The position numbers and the translations under genes were made by a program. From assembly GCA_946482375.1 (NCBI GenBank), contig CAMLRH010000213.1:1-5033 (forward strand): a stretch of 5,033 nucleotides of DNA, read 5' to 3'. The stretch comes from an uncultured Caulobacteraceae bacterium (lineage in GTDB: Bacteria > Pseudomonadota > Alphaproteobacteria > Caulobacterales > Caulobacteraceae). The notes below the pieces were generated by a model. That model did no database searches, had not been told where the DNA came from, and was given only the letters and a program-made list of their open reading frames with translations. Of the stretch, positions 1-5,033 are shown piece by piece; positions within the stretch are counted from its first letter, which is position 1, and every line of letters starts with the position of its first letter.

Positions 1-1
1 C

Positions 2-364
2 TCGCTCGGTGTGTACGGCGTGGTGATTGCGGGCTGGTCGTCGAACTCGAAGTACTCGGCGCAGGAGAACGCCGCCTACCACTTCGAGCGCAACGGCGCG
101 GACTTCGGCGCCAGCGACGTCGACGACTTCGTCCGCAAGGCTCATGCCTTCGTCGGCGATCCGCCGCGCGAGGCGCTGACCCTGACCCGCGCCAACGGCG
201 ACCGCCTGATCTACGACGCCGAGAGCAACACCTTCGCCGTCGCCACCAAGGAAGGGGCGCCGCGCACCATGTTCAAGCCCGACGACGGCATGGCCTACTG
301 GGAAAAGCAGAAGGACCGCGAAGCCAAACAGGCCAGCCGCAAGTCCGACGACGACCGGGGCTAG
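2..364 (+). CDS. Small protein with polymorphic-toxin-like (putative RNase) domain, 5'-truncated
   Basis: The reading frame is open from the left edge and ends at TAG 362-364. A GTG at 11 would give 117 residues, but the frame continues upstream without a stop, so the true start is probably outside the window. Numbering from that GTG, residues 1-9 plus the residues before them are hydrophobic (SLGVYGVVIAGW) and look like the end of a transmembrane helix or signal anchor. A compact domain follows at about 20-97: YHFERNG with H24, ADFGA (30-34), FVRKAHAF (40-47), NGD (62-64), YD..SNTFAV (68-77) and PRTMFKP (84-90). From memory, this H / (D/E)FG / NGD / TN-F-V / RT-FKP pattern resembles C-terminal nuclease domains of CdiA-like and phage-borne polymorphic toxins (barnase/EndoU/colicin E5-type folds). 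The tail (98-117) is strongly charged. No immunity-like gene follows, since ubiB lies convergent. That it is a real gene is likely; the RNase assignment is inference. Confidence 0.62.
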   Translation, partial: SLGVYGVVIAGWSSNSKYSAQENAAYHFERNGADFGASDVDDFVRKAHAFVGDPPREALTLTRANGDRLIYDAESNTFAVATKEGAPRTMFKPDDGMAYWEKQKDREAKQASRKSDDDRG

Positions 365-1872
365 CTGAGCAGCGTTCCGAGCAGGAAGGCAAACCCCGCC
401 ACCGCCGCGCCGACAGCGAACCACAGCATGCGAGAGGGGCGCTCGGGGGGCGGCGTGGCGACGACGACCTGCGCGGGCGGCGGGGCGTCGGCGAGGCGGG
501 CGAGGCCTTGCAGGGCCTTGCGGATGTCTTCGGTGAGATCGCGGACGCGGGCGGCGGGGCCGACCTCGCGGGCCACCCAGCGACGGACCACGGGATCGGC
601 GGCGGCCCAGATGTCGCAATCGGGGTCGACGCGGCGGGCGACGCCCTCGACGGTGGCCATGGTCTTCTGCAGCAGGATGAGTTCGGGCCGCATGCTCATG
701 TCGAACATGCCGGTGATTTCGAAGAGCTGGGCCAGCACCCGCCCCATGGACATCTCGCGCACCGTGCGGCCGAAGATCGGCTCGCCGACGGCCCGGAGCG
801 CCTGGGCGAAGGCGTCGCGATCCTGCGCGGCGGGGACATAGCCGGCCTCGAAGTGGATCTCGGCCACGCGCTGGTAGTCGCGGGTCAGCAGGCCGTAGAG
901 TATCTGGGCCATGTAGCGCCGCTCGGCCGGGCCGAGGCGCCCGACGATGCCGAAATCGACCGCCGTCAGCACGGCCGGGGGCGCCAGGAACAGGTTCCCC
1001 TCGTGCAGGTCGGCGTGGAAGACGCCGTGGTCGAGCGCCTGCGCCAGGAAGGCGCGGATCAGGTTCACGGCCACGGTCGGCCGGTCGATCCCCGGCTGCT
1101 CCAGCGCCGCCGGGTCGGAAAGCGGCATGCCCTGCGCCCATTCCGTCGTCAGCACCCTGCGGCCGACGCCGTCCCAGACGACGCCCGGCGCGCGCATGTA
1201 GCCGTCCTGCGCCATCACCTCGCCGAGCTCCGCCCCGCCCGCCGCCTCAAAGCGCAGGTCGAGCTCCAGCTGCAGCGCCCGGATCACCTCCTCGGCGAAG
1301 GCCCTGGGTTGCAGCCGCCGCGCCGTCGGACCGAAGTTGGACGCCAGCCGCGCGGCCAGCCGTAGCGTCTCGGCGTCCTTGGCCACGCGGCGCTCGATGC
1401 CGGGTCGCAGCACCTTCACCGCCACATGGCGGCCGTCGAGCAGGACGGCGTCGTGGGCCTGCGCCAGTGAGGCGCCGGCGACCGGCTCGCCGAATTCCTG
1501 GAACAGGCTGTCGATGGGCCGCGCCAGCCCGTCCTCGACGTAGACCCGCGCCTCCTGCGCCGGAAACGGCGGCAGCCGATCCTTCAGCCGGGCCAGATCC
1601 ATGGCGAAGGTCTCGCCGAAGATGTCCGAGCGGGTCGACAGGAACTGGCCGAGCTTGATGGCGACGGGGCCCAGATGTTCCAGCGCGTGCGCCAGCCGCT
1701 CGCCGGGGCGGCCCGCCTTCGCCTCGGGCCCGGCGAACACCCGCAGCACCCGCCCCGCGGTCTGCAAGCCCGGCGGCAGGGCGTCGTCGGCCTCGCGGGG
1801 GATCAAGGCGTCGGCGCGCACGAGCCGCCAGCCCGCCGCGATGAGCCGGCCGAAGGAGGCCAATCCCGCCAT
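361..1872 (-). CDS. ubiB: UbiB, ubiquinone biosynthesis accessory ATPase/kinase (ABC1/COQ8 family)
   Basis: This 503-residue protein belongs to the UbiB/ADCK/COQ8 family of atypical protein-kinase-like ATPases, which are needed for ubiquinone biosynthesis and are thought to act on lipid intermediates or the Ubi complex at the inner membrane. Visible hallmarks in order are the family-specific KxGQ motif (K73, G75, Q76), the Ala-rich nucleotide loop AGASLAQAH (132-140) that replaces the kinase P-loop, the VAVK lysine K153, the catalytic-loop HADLHEGN (286-293) and the metal-binding DFG (306-308). A Pro-rich linker (about 464-480) leads to one hydrophobic segment (about 482-502), probably a C-terminal membrane anchor. 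The frame stays open much further upstream, but that extension only reads antisense-like through ubiE. ATG at 1872 gives the expected N-terminus and lies 17 bases after the ubiE stop. Shine-Dalgarno complementarity is weak, so coupling to ubiE translation is plausible. Its TAG overlaps the stop of the convergent gene at 362-364. Confidence 0.95.
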   Translation of the reverse strand: MAGLASFGRLIAAGWRLVRADALIPREADDALPPGLQTAGRVLRVFAGPEAKAGRPGERLAHALEHLGPVAIKLGQFLSTRSDIFGETFAMDLARLKDRLPPFPAQEARVYVEDGLARPIDSLFQEFGEPVAGASLAQAHDAVLLDGRHVAVKVLRPGIERRVAKDAETLRLAARLASNFGPTARRLQPRAFAEEVIRALQLELDLRFEAAGGAELGEVMAQDGYMRAPGVVWDGVGRRVLTTEWAQGMPLSDPAALEQPGIDRPTVAVNLIRAFLAQALDHGVFHADLHEGNLFLAPPAVLTAVDFGIVGRLGPAERRYMAQILYGLLTRDYQRVAEIHFEAGYVPAAQDRDAFAQALRAVGEPIFGRTVREMSMGRVLAQLFEITGMFDMSMRPELILLQKTMATVEGVARRVDPDCDIWAAADPVVRRWVAREVGPAARVRDLTEDIRKALQGLARLADAPPPAQVVVATPPPERPSRMLWFAVGAAVAGFAFLLGTLLS

Positions 1873-1874
1873 GC

Positions 1875-1889
1875 CTAGAGTCCGGCCAT
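1875..1889 (-). other. Micro-ORF M-A-G-L-stop between ubiE and ubiB
   Basis: The ubiE stop codon (complement of 1890-1892) is followed directly by ATG GCC GGA CTC TAG, a four-codon frame, and two bases later the real ubiB start reads ATG GCG GGA TTG. The two beginnings are a near-copy of each other and both encode Met-Ala-Gly-Leu, offset by 17 bases. The micro-ORF is out of frame with ubiB, so the first copy cannot be the ubiB start. It may be a decayed duplicated start, or may affect reinitiation after ubiE. The sequence is certain; function is speculative. Confidence 0.3.
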
Positions 1890-1893
1890 CTAG
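1875..1893. repeat. Inverted repeat at the ubiE-ubiB junction
   Basis: On the + strand, arms CTAGA (1875-1879) and TCTAG (1889-1893) are perfect reverse complements separated by 9 bases. The repeat spans the ubiE stop codon and the micro-ORF and ends two bases before the ubiB ATG. In RNA the 5-bp stem would be weak, so it is neither a terminator nor clearly a regulatory hairpin. Confidence 0.3.
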
Positions 1894-2648
1894 ATCGCCC
1901 AGCCCTGGTGCAGCGCCGCCACGCCGCCGGCGTAGTTGGTGAAGGTCACGCGGCTGAAGCCGGCCTCCTCGATCATGCGGGCAAAGGTCCGCTGGTCGGG
2001 GAAGCGGCGGATGCTCTCGACGAGGTACTGGTAGGAGGCGCGGTCCTTCACCACCAGCTCGCCGATGCGCGGGATGACGTTGAAGGAATAGGCGTCGTAG
2101 GCCTTCCGCAGCGCCTCGGTGACCGGCTTGGAGAACTCCAGGCACAGGAACCGGCCGCCGGGCTTCAGCACGCGGCGCGCCTCGCGCAGCGCCATGGCCA
2201 GGTCGGTGAAGTTGCGGATGCCGAATGCGATGGAATAGGCCTCGGCGCACTGGTCGGGCAGCGGCAGGCGGTGCCCGTCGCCGACAGCCCAGACGATCTC
2301 CGGCTCGAAGCCCTTCTGACGGCCGGCGAAGATCATCTCGGCGGTGTAATCGACGACGACGACCTTGGCGTCGGGCCCACCGCGGCGTTCCTGCGCTCGC
2401 CGGGCCATCTTCGCGTAGGCCCGGGCCATGTCGCCCGTCCCACCGGCGCAGTCGATCACCGTCTCGCCGGGCTGCAGGTTCAGCCGCGCGGCCATGGCGC
2501 CCTTCCACAGCCGGTGCACGCCCGCGCTCATCAGGTCGTTCATCAGGTCGTAGCGGCTGGCGACACGGTCGAAGACGCCCCGCACCAGCGAGGGTTTCTC
2601 GGCCGGATCGACGTCTCGGTAGCCGAAGGTGGCGGTGGGCTCGGTCAT
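1890..2648 (-). CDS. ubiE: UbiE, demethylubiquinone/demethylmenaquinone C-methyltransferase
   Basis: This 252-residue class I SAM-dependent methyltransferase, of normal length for the family, performs the C-methylation of the benzoquinol ring in ubiquinone synthesis (and of demethylmenaquinone in organisms that make menaquinone). Both family signatures are present: [16 protein letters not shown] (33-48) and [15 protein letters not shown] (159-173). SAM-binding motif I is DCAGGTGD (66-73). An acidic residue after the second strand (D100), [10 protein letters not shown] (123-132) and AFGIRN (141-146) match the rest of the fold. The ATG at 2648 matches the usual N-terminus, with the conserved FDRVASRYD region beginning near residue 26. 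It is the first gene of a leftward operon with ubiB and is divergent from mutM. A perfect 13-base inverted repeat lies 8 bases upstream of the start codon, where the ribosome would bind. Confidence 0.96.
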   Translation of the reverse strand: MTEPTATFGYRDVDPAEKPSLVRGVFDRVASRYDLMNDLMSAGVHRLWKGAMAARLNLQPGETVIDCAGGTGDMARAYAKMARRAQERRGGPDAKVVVVDYTAEMIFAGRQKGFEPEIVWAVGDGHRLPLPDQCAEAYSIAFGIRNFTDLAMALREARRVLKPGGRFLCLEFSKPVTEALRKAYDAYSFNVIPRIGELVVKDRASYQYLVESIRRFPDQRTFARMIEEAGFSRVTFTNYAGGVAALHQGWAI

Positions 2649-2656
2649 CTCGATGC

Positions 2657-2669
2657 GCGTCTTAGACGC
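2657..2669. repeat. Perfect 13-base inverted repeat upstream of ubiE
   Basis: The sequence GCGTCT-T-AGACGC has two perfect 6-base arms around a single central base and lies 8 bases upstream of the ubiE ATG. As DNA it could be a small operator. As RNA the one-base loop is too tight, so a few central pairs would open and the remaining GC stem would still overlap the ribosome-binding region. No protein is known to me to bind it. Confidence 0.4.
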
Positions 2670-2723
2670 AGCGGATAGAGCGCGCCAGCGCCGACGGTTC
2701 CGCTTCGACCTACGCCATGCGAT

Positions 2724-2729
2724 GGAGAG
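2724..2729 (+). promoter_or_regulatory. Ribosome binding site of mutM
   Basis: GGAGAG lies just upstream of the ATG at 2732. It supports this start over the in-frame ATG at 2717, which would add five residues and bury the catalytic proline. Confidence 0.65.
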
Positions 2730-2731
2730 CC

Positions 2732-3595
2732 ATGCCCGAACTTCCCGAAGTCGAGACCGTCCGGCGGGGTCTGGAGCCCGCGCTGGCGGGGGCGAGGCTC
2801 GCCCGCGTCGAGGCGCGGCGGCCGGACCTGCGCTTTCCCTTTCCCGACGGTTTCGTCCAGCGGCTGACCGGCGCCCGGATCGAGCGGCTCGATCGGCGGG
2901 CGAAGTATCTGCTGGCCCCGCTGGATCGTGGCGACACCCTGGTCATGCACCTCGGTATGACCGGGCGTTTCGAGGTGGAGGATGGGCGAAAACGGGCATC
3001 CCCCGGCGAATTCGTCCAGGCCCTGCCGCCCGATCCCAAGCACGCCCACGTCCTCTTCGAGACTGAGGCGGGCGCCAGGATCACCTTCTACGACCCACGC
3101 CGGTTCGGCTTCATGGACCTGATCCCGACCGAGGGACTGGAACAGCACCCCTTCTTCAAGGGCATGGGTCCCGAACCGCTCGGCCCCGGTCTGACCGCGC
3201 ACTACCTGGCCGCCGCCTTCAAGGGCCGGAAGCAGTCGCCGAAGACGCTCCTGCTCGACCAGCGGATCGTGGCCGGACTCGGCAACATCTACGTCTCCGA
3301 GGCCCTGCACCGGGCGGGGATTTCGCCCATGAAACCCGCCGGGAAAATCCCGAAGAAGAAGTTCGAGCCGCTGGTGCAGTCCATCCGCGCGGTGCTGGAG
3401 GAGGCGGTCGAGGCAGGCGGCTCCTCGATCAGCGACTACGCCTCGGCCGACGGCGCGCTCGGCTATTTCCAGCACCGCTTCCGCGTCTACGACCGCGAGG
3501 GCCAGCCTTGCCCGACGCCGGGTTGCAAGGGCGTGATCCTGCGCTCTGTGCAGGCAGGCCGTTCGACCTTCCATTGCCCGGTCTGCCAACGCTAG
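2732..3595 (+). CDS. mutM: Formamidopyrimidine-DNA glycosylase (Fpg/MutM)
   Basis: This 287-residue bifunctional DNA glycosylase/AP lyase excises 8-oxoguanine and ring-opened purines in base-excision repair. The start at 2732 is fixed by chemistry: after Met removal, Pro2 of [10 protein letters not shown] is the catalytic nucleophile, with Glu3 next to it. Other hallmarks are Lys58 in RRAKYL, MHLGMTG (72-78), DPRRFG (121-126) and GLGNIYVSE (182-190, helix-two-turn-helix). A C-terminal zinc finger uses Cys260, Cys265, Cys282 and Cys285. The first Cys pair is CPTPGC (four residues between) rather than the two of E. coli Fpg. The residue before Cys282 is His281, where the family usually has an aromatic Tyr or Phe. 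The protein is somewhat longer than the E. coli enzyme (269 residues), partly through extra sequence around residues 82-103. It is the first gene of the rightward group. Confidence 0.97.
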   Translation: MPELPEVETVRRGLEPALAGARLARVEARRPDLRFPFPDGFVQRLTGARIERLDRRAKYLLAPLDRGDTLVMHLGMTGRFEVEDGRKRASPGEFVQALPPDPKHAHVLFETEAGARITFYDPRRFGFMDLIPTEGLEQHPFFKGMGPEPLGPGLTAHYLAAAFKGRKQSPKTLLLDQRIVAGLGNIYVSEALHRAGISPMKPAGKIPKKKFEPLVQSIRAVLEEAVEAGGSSISDYASADGALGYFQHRFRVYDREGQPCPTPGCKGVILRSVQAGRSTFHCPVCQR

Positions 3596-3605
3596 TGTCG
3601 CGCCC

Positions 3606-4466
3606 GTGCTGAAGCGTCTTCTCCTTTCCCTCGCCTTCTTCTTCGCCGCCTCTCCCGTCGTCGCCGAGCCGGCGGTGTGGGTGGTCCGCGACCACGACTC
3701 CACCATCGTGCTGTTCGGGTCCGTGCACCTGCTGCCGCCCGGCCTCGACTGGCGGCCGGACGCCTTGGATGCGGCCCTCAAGGAGGCCGACGACCTCTGG
3801 TTCGAGCTTCCTTTCGATGGGGAGACCTCGCTGGAAGCCGCCATGTTGGCGGCCGAGCGAGGCGTGTTGCCCGAAGGCCAGACCCTGAGCCGCAAGCTGT
3901 CCTGGCGCGGCCGGGCGAGGCTGAAGCGGGCCTCGCAGAGGCTGGGCGTGCCCATGGCGACGCTGGAGCGGATGCGGCCATGGATGGCCGAGGTGACGCT
4001 GGGGGTCGTTCAGTTGGCCAAGGGCGGAGCCAACGGCTCCGACGGCGTTGAGCGCAGCCTTTCGGCCGCCGCCCCGGCCAGCGCCGCGCGGCGGGCCTTC
4101 GAGACGCCCGCCGACCAGATTTCCTTCTTCGCCGACGCGCCCGAGAAGGACCAGATCGCCTCGCTGGAGCGCAGCCTGCGCGAGATGGAGAAGAAGCCCG
4201 GCGGCTTCGACGACCTGATCAAGGCCTGGATGACGGCTGATCTGGACGAGCTGGAGCGCATAGGCCTGACGCCCATGCGGCGCGCCACGCCCGAGCTCTA
4301 TCGCCGCCTCGTCATCCAACGGAACGCCCGCTGGACCGATATCCTGCTTGAGCGGTTGAACGGGTCCGGCGAAACGGTGGTGGTGGTGGGCGCGGCCCAC
4401 CTGATCGGAAAGGATGGCGTTCCGGCTATGCTGCGCAAACGCGGCGTCGCCGTCGAAGGCCCCTAA
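3606..4466 (+). CDS. TraB/GumN-family protein, probably secreted
   Basis: This 286-residue protein begins with GTG at 3606, ten bases after the mutM stop, with no good Shine-Dalgarno sequence, so translation may depend on coupling to mutM. The start is supported by a typical signal peptide at residues 1-20: basic MLKR, a hydrophobic core, then VVA before the likely cleavage at EPA. The mature part matches the TraB/GumN (Tiki/PrgY-like) family. LFGSVHLLPPG holds the GxxH histidine H41, WFELPFD holds E67, and the C-terminus carries GAAHLIGKDGVPAMLRKRG with H265. Family members are predicted metal-dependent hydrolases or proteases. Tiki proteins in animals are proteases, but the substrate of bacterial members is not established. 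It probably acts in the periplasm. No transmembrane segment other than the signal peptide is evident. A lipoprotein is unlikely, as there is no lipobox Cys. Confidence 0.85.
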   Translation: MLKRLLLSLAFFFAASPVVAEPAVWVVRDHDSTIVLFGSVHLLPPGLDWRPDALDAALKEADDLWFELPFDGETSLEAAMLAAERGVLPEGQTLSRKLSWRGRARLKRASQRLGVPMATLERMRPWMAEVTLGVVQLAKGGANGSDGVERSLSAAAPASAARRAFETPADQISFFADAPEKDQIASLERSLREMEKKPGGFDDLIKAWMTADLDELERIGLTPMRRATPELYRRLVIQRNARWTDILLERLNGSGETVVVVGAAHLIGKDGVPAMLRKRGVAVEGP

Positions 4467-4470
4467 GGAG
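4465..4470 (+). promoter_or_regulatory. Ribosome binding site of the enoyl-CoA hydratase gene
   Basis: AAGGAG is a strong Shine-Dalgarno sequence five bases before the ATG at 4476. It shares its first two bases with the TAA stop of the preceding gene, which suggests cotranscription and tight translational linkage. Confidence 0.8.
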
Positions 4471-4475
4471 ACCGC

Positions 4476-5033
4476 ATGGCCTACGAGACCCTGATTGTGG
4501 AAGCGCCCAGCGCGGGCGTCACCCTGGTGCGGCTGAACCGCCCCGAAGCGCTGAACGCGCTGAACTCGACGCTGCTGGCGGAGCTTTCCGCCGTCCTCGA
4601 CACGGCCGAGGCGGACGAGGCCGTGCGCTGCCTCGTCGTCACCGGCTCGGAGAAGGCCTTCGCCGCCGGCGCCGACATCAAGGAGATGTCAGACAAGACC
4701 TACGCCCAGATGTTCGCCCTGGACTTCTTCACCAAGGCCGCGCGGCGGATCGAGACGTTCAGGAAGCCGATCATCGCCGCGGTCGCCGGCTATGCGCTGG
4801 GCGGCGGGTGCGAGATCGCCATGCTGTGCGACTTCGTCATCGCCGCCGAGACCGCCAAGTTCGGCCAGCCGGAGATCAACCTCGGCGTCATGCCCGGCAT
4901 GGGCGGCTCGCAGCGGCTGACCCGCTTCGTCGGCAAGTCGAAGGCGATGGACATGGTGCTGACGGGGCGCATGATGGATGCGGCCGAGGCCGAGCGCTGC
5001 GGGCTCGTCTCGCGCGTCGTGCCGGCCGCCGAA
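4476..5033 (+). CDS. Enoyl-CoA hydratase (crotonase family), 3'-truncated
   Basis: The frame is open from ATG 4476 to the right edge, giving 186 residues of an expected 255-260. Enoyl-CoA hydratase adds water to trans-2-enoyl-CoA in fatty-acid beta-oxidation. The crotonase hallmarks are clear: [11 protein letters not shown] (61-71) supplies one oxyanion-hole amide, and [15 protein letters not shown] (105-119) supplies the other. E113 and E133 (in FGQPEINLG) correspond to the two catalytic glutamates of mitochondrial short-chain enoyl-CoA hydratase and are spaced 20 apart as in that enzyme. PGMGGSQRL (140-148) also matches. Both glutamates argue for a true hydratase rather than an isomerase or another crotonase-fold enzyme. 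The missing C-terminus holds the helices involved in trimer contacts. It starts nine bases after the TraB/GumN gene with a strong ribosome binding site. Genes like this are often labelled echA or paaF; the sequence alone does not settle the symbol. Confidence 0.93.
   Translation, partial: MAYETLIVEAPSAGVTLVRLNRPEALNALNSTLLAELSAVLDTAEADEAVRCLVVTGSEKAFAAGADIKEMSDKTYAQMFALDFFTKAARRIETFRKPIIAAVAGYALGGGCEIAMLCDFVIAAETAKFGQPEINLGVMPGMGGSQRLTRFVGKSKAMDMVLTGRMMDAAEAERCGLVSRVVPAAE

Larger units (their letters stand above)
2649..2731. promoter_or_regulatory. Divergent promoter region between ubiE and mutM
   Basis: These 83 bases are the only intergenic stretch of any length and separate two divergent transcription units, so promoters for ubiE-ubiB and for mutM and following genes would be expected here or in the flanking coding sequence. 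A leftward GCTCTATC (complement of 2674-2681) fits the Caulobacter housekeeping -10 consensus GCTANAWC with one mismatch, but no matching -35 is seen at the right distance. No rightward promoter stands out. The role rests on gene orientation. Confidence 0.45.

Noticed and set aside
364..373. GCTGAGCAGC palindrome as a terminator of the left-edge gene
   Set aside because: Four-base arms with a two-base centre and no T-run on either strand are too weak for a rho-independent terminator.
508..1365. Long rightward open frame (285 codons) opposite ubiB
   Set aside because: It is antisense to the conserved kinase-like core of UbiB, has a composition dominated by G, A, R, H and D, and shows no recognisable domain. 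In GC-rich DNA such antisense frames stay open by codon bias.
1873..2508. N-terminal extension of ubiB to 715 residues
   Set aside because: The extra residues read through ubiE in another frame, are Arg-rich and unlike any UbiB. The ATG at 1872 gives the expected family N-terminus and length.
1908..2678. Rightward open frame of 256 codons opposite ubiE
   Set aside because: UbiE on the opposite strand carries both family signatures across its length; this frame has no recognisable content.
2674..2681. Leftward GCTCTATC as a definite ubiE promoter -10 element
   Set aside because: It matches the Caulobacter-type GCTANAWC with one mismatch, but no TTGACG-like element lies 10-14 bases upstream, so it is not annotated as a promoter on its own.
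2717..2731. Earlier in-frame ATG for mutM
   Set aside because: Fpg needs proline directly after the initiator Met as its catalytic residue, and the GGAG sequence lies between this ATG and 2732.
2645..3955. Leftward open frame of 436 codons opposite mutM and the start of the TraB/GumN gene
   Set aside because: It covers two well-supported genes on the other strand and has no domain or start signal. It is explained as a shadow of GC-rich codon use.
3429..4400. Leftward open frame of 323 codons opposite the TraB/GumN gene
   Set aside because: It is low in recognisable motifs and rich in G, R, H and P, and lies fully antisense to a gene with a clear signal peptide and family motifs.

Overview
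The window is very GC-rich and densely packed. Protein similarity and gene order point to an alphaproteobacterium, most likely in the Caulobacterales (Caulobacter/Phenylobacterium/Brevundimonas type); this assignment is inference, since no rRNA or other taxonomic marker is present. The order ubiB-ubiE (leftward), then mutM, a TraB/GumN-like gene and an enoyl-CoA hydratase (rightward) resembles a neighbourhood often found close to dnaA in alphaproteobacteria. The window may therefore lie near the replication origin, although no origin elements are visible in it.

Layout. At positions 2-364 (+) is the 3' part of a small gene open at the left edge. It encodes a domain resembling the ribonuclease-like C-terminal domains of polymorphic toxins, preceded by a hydrophobic stretch. 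Its TAG stop interlocks with the TAG stop of ubiB, which runs the other way (361-1872, -). Upstream of ubiB in the same leftward operon is ubiE (1890-2648, -). An 83-base divergent intergenic region (2649-2731) separates ubiE from the rightward genes: mutM (2732-3595), a secreted TraB/GumN-family gene (3606-4466) and an enoyl-CoA hydratase gene (4476 onward) that runs off the right edge. No stretch longer than 83 bases lacks a gene. No tRNA, rRNA, insertion sequence, CRISPR array or clear rho-independent terminator was seen.

How the genes relate. UbiE and UbiB act in ubiquinone biosynthesis, as the C-methyltransferase and the COQ8-like ATPase/kinase accessory protein, and sit in a two-gene operon with a 17-base gap. 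MutM removes oxidised purines (8-oxoguanine, FapyG) from DNA. The TraB/GumN protein is probably exported to the periplasm and has unknown function. The hydratase acts in acyl-CoA beta-oxidation. The rightward genes are separated by only 9-10 bases and are probably cotranscribed, although their functions are not obviously one pathway.

Most of the window is conserved housekeeping DNA. The points most worth a second look are the toxin-like small protein at the left edge with no visible immunity partner, the micro-ORF and inverted repeat between ubiE and ubiB, the perfect inverted repeat just upstream of ubiE, and the restriction of all CTAG tetranucleotides to gene ends.
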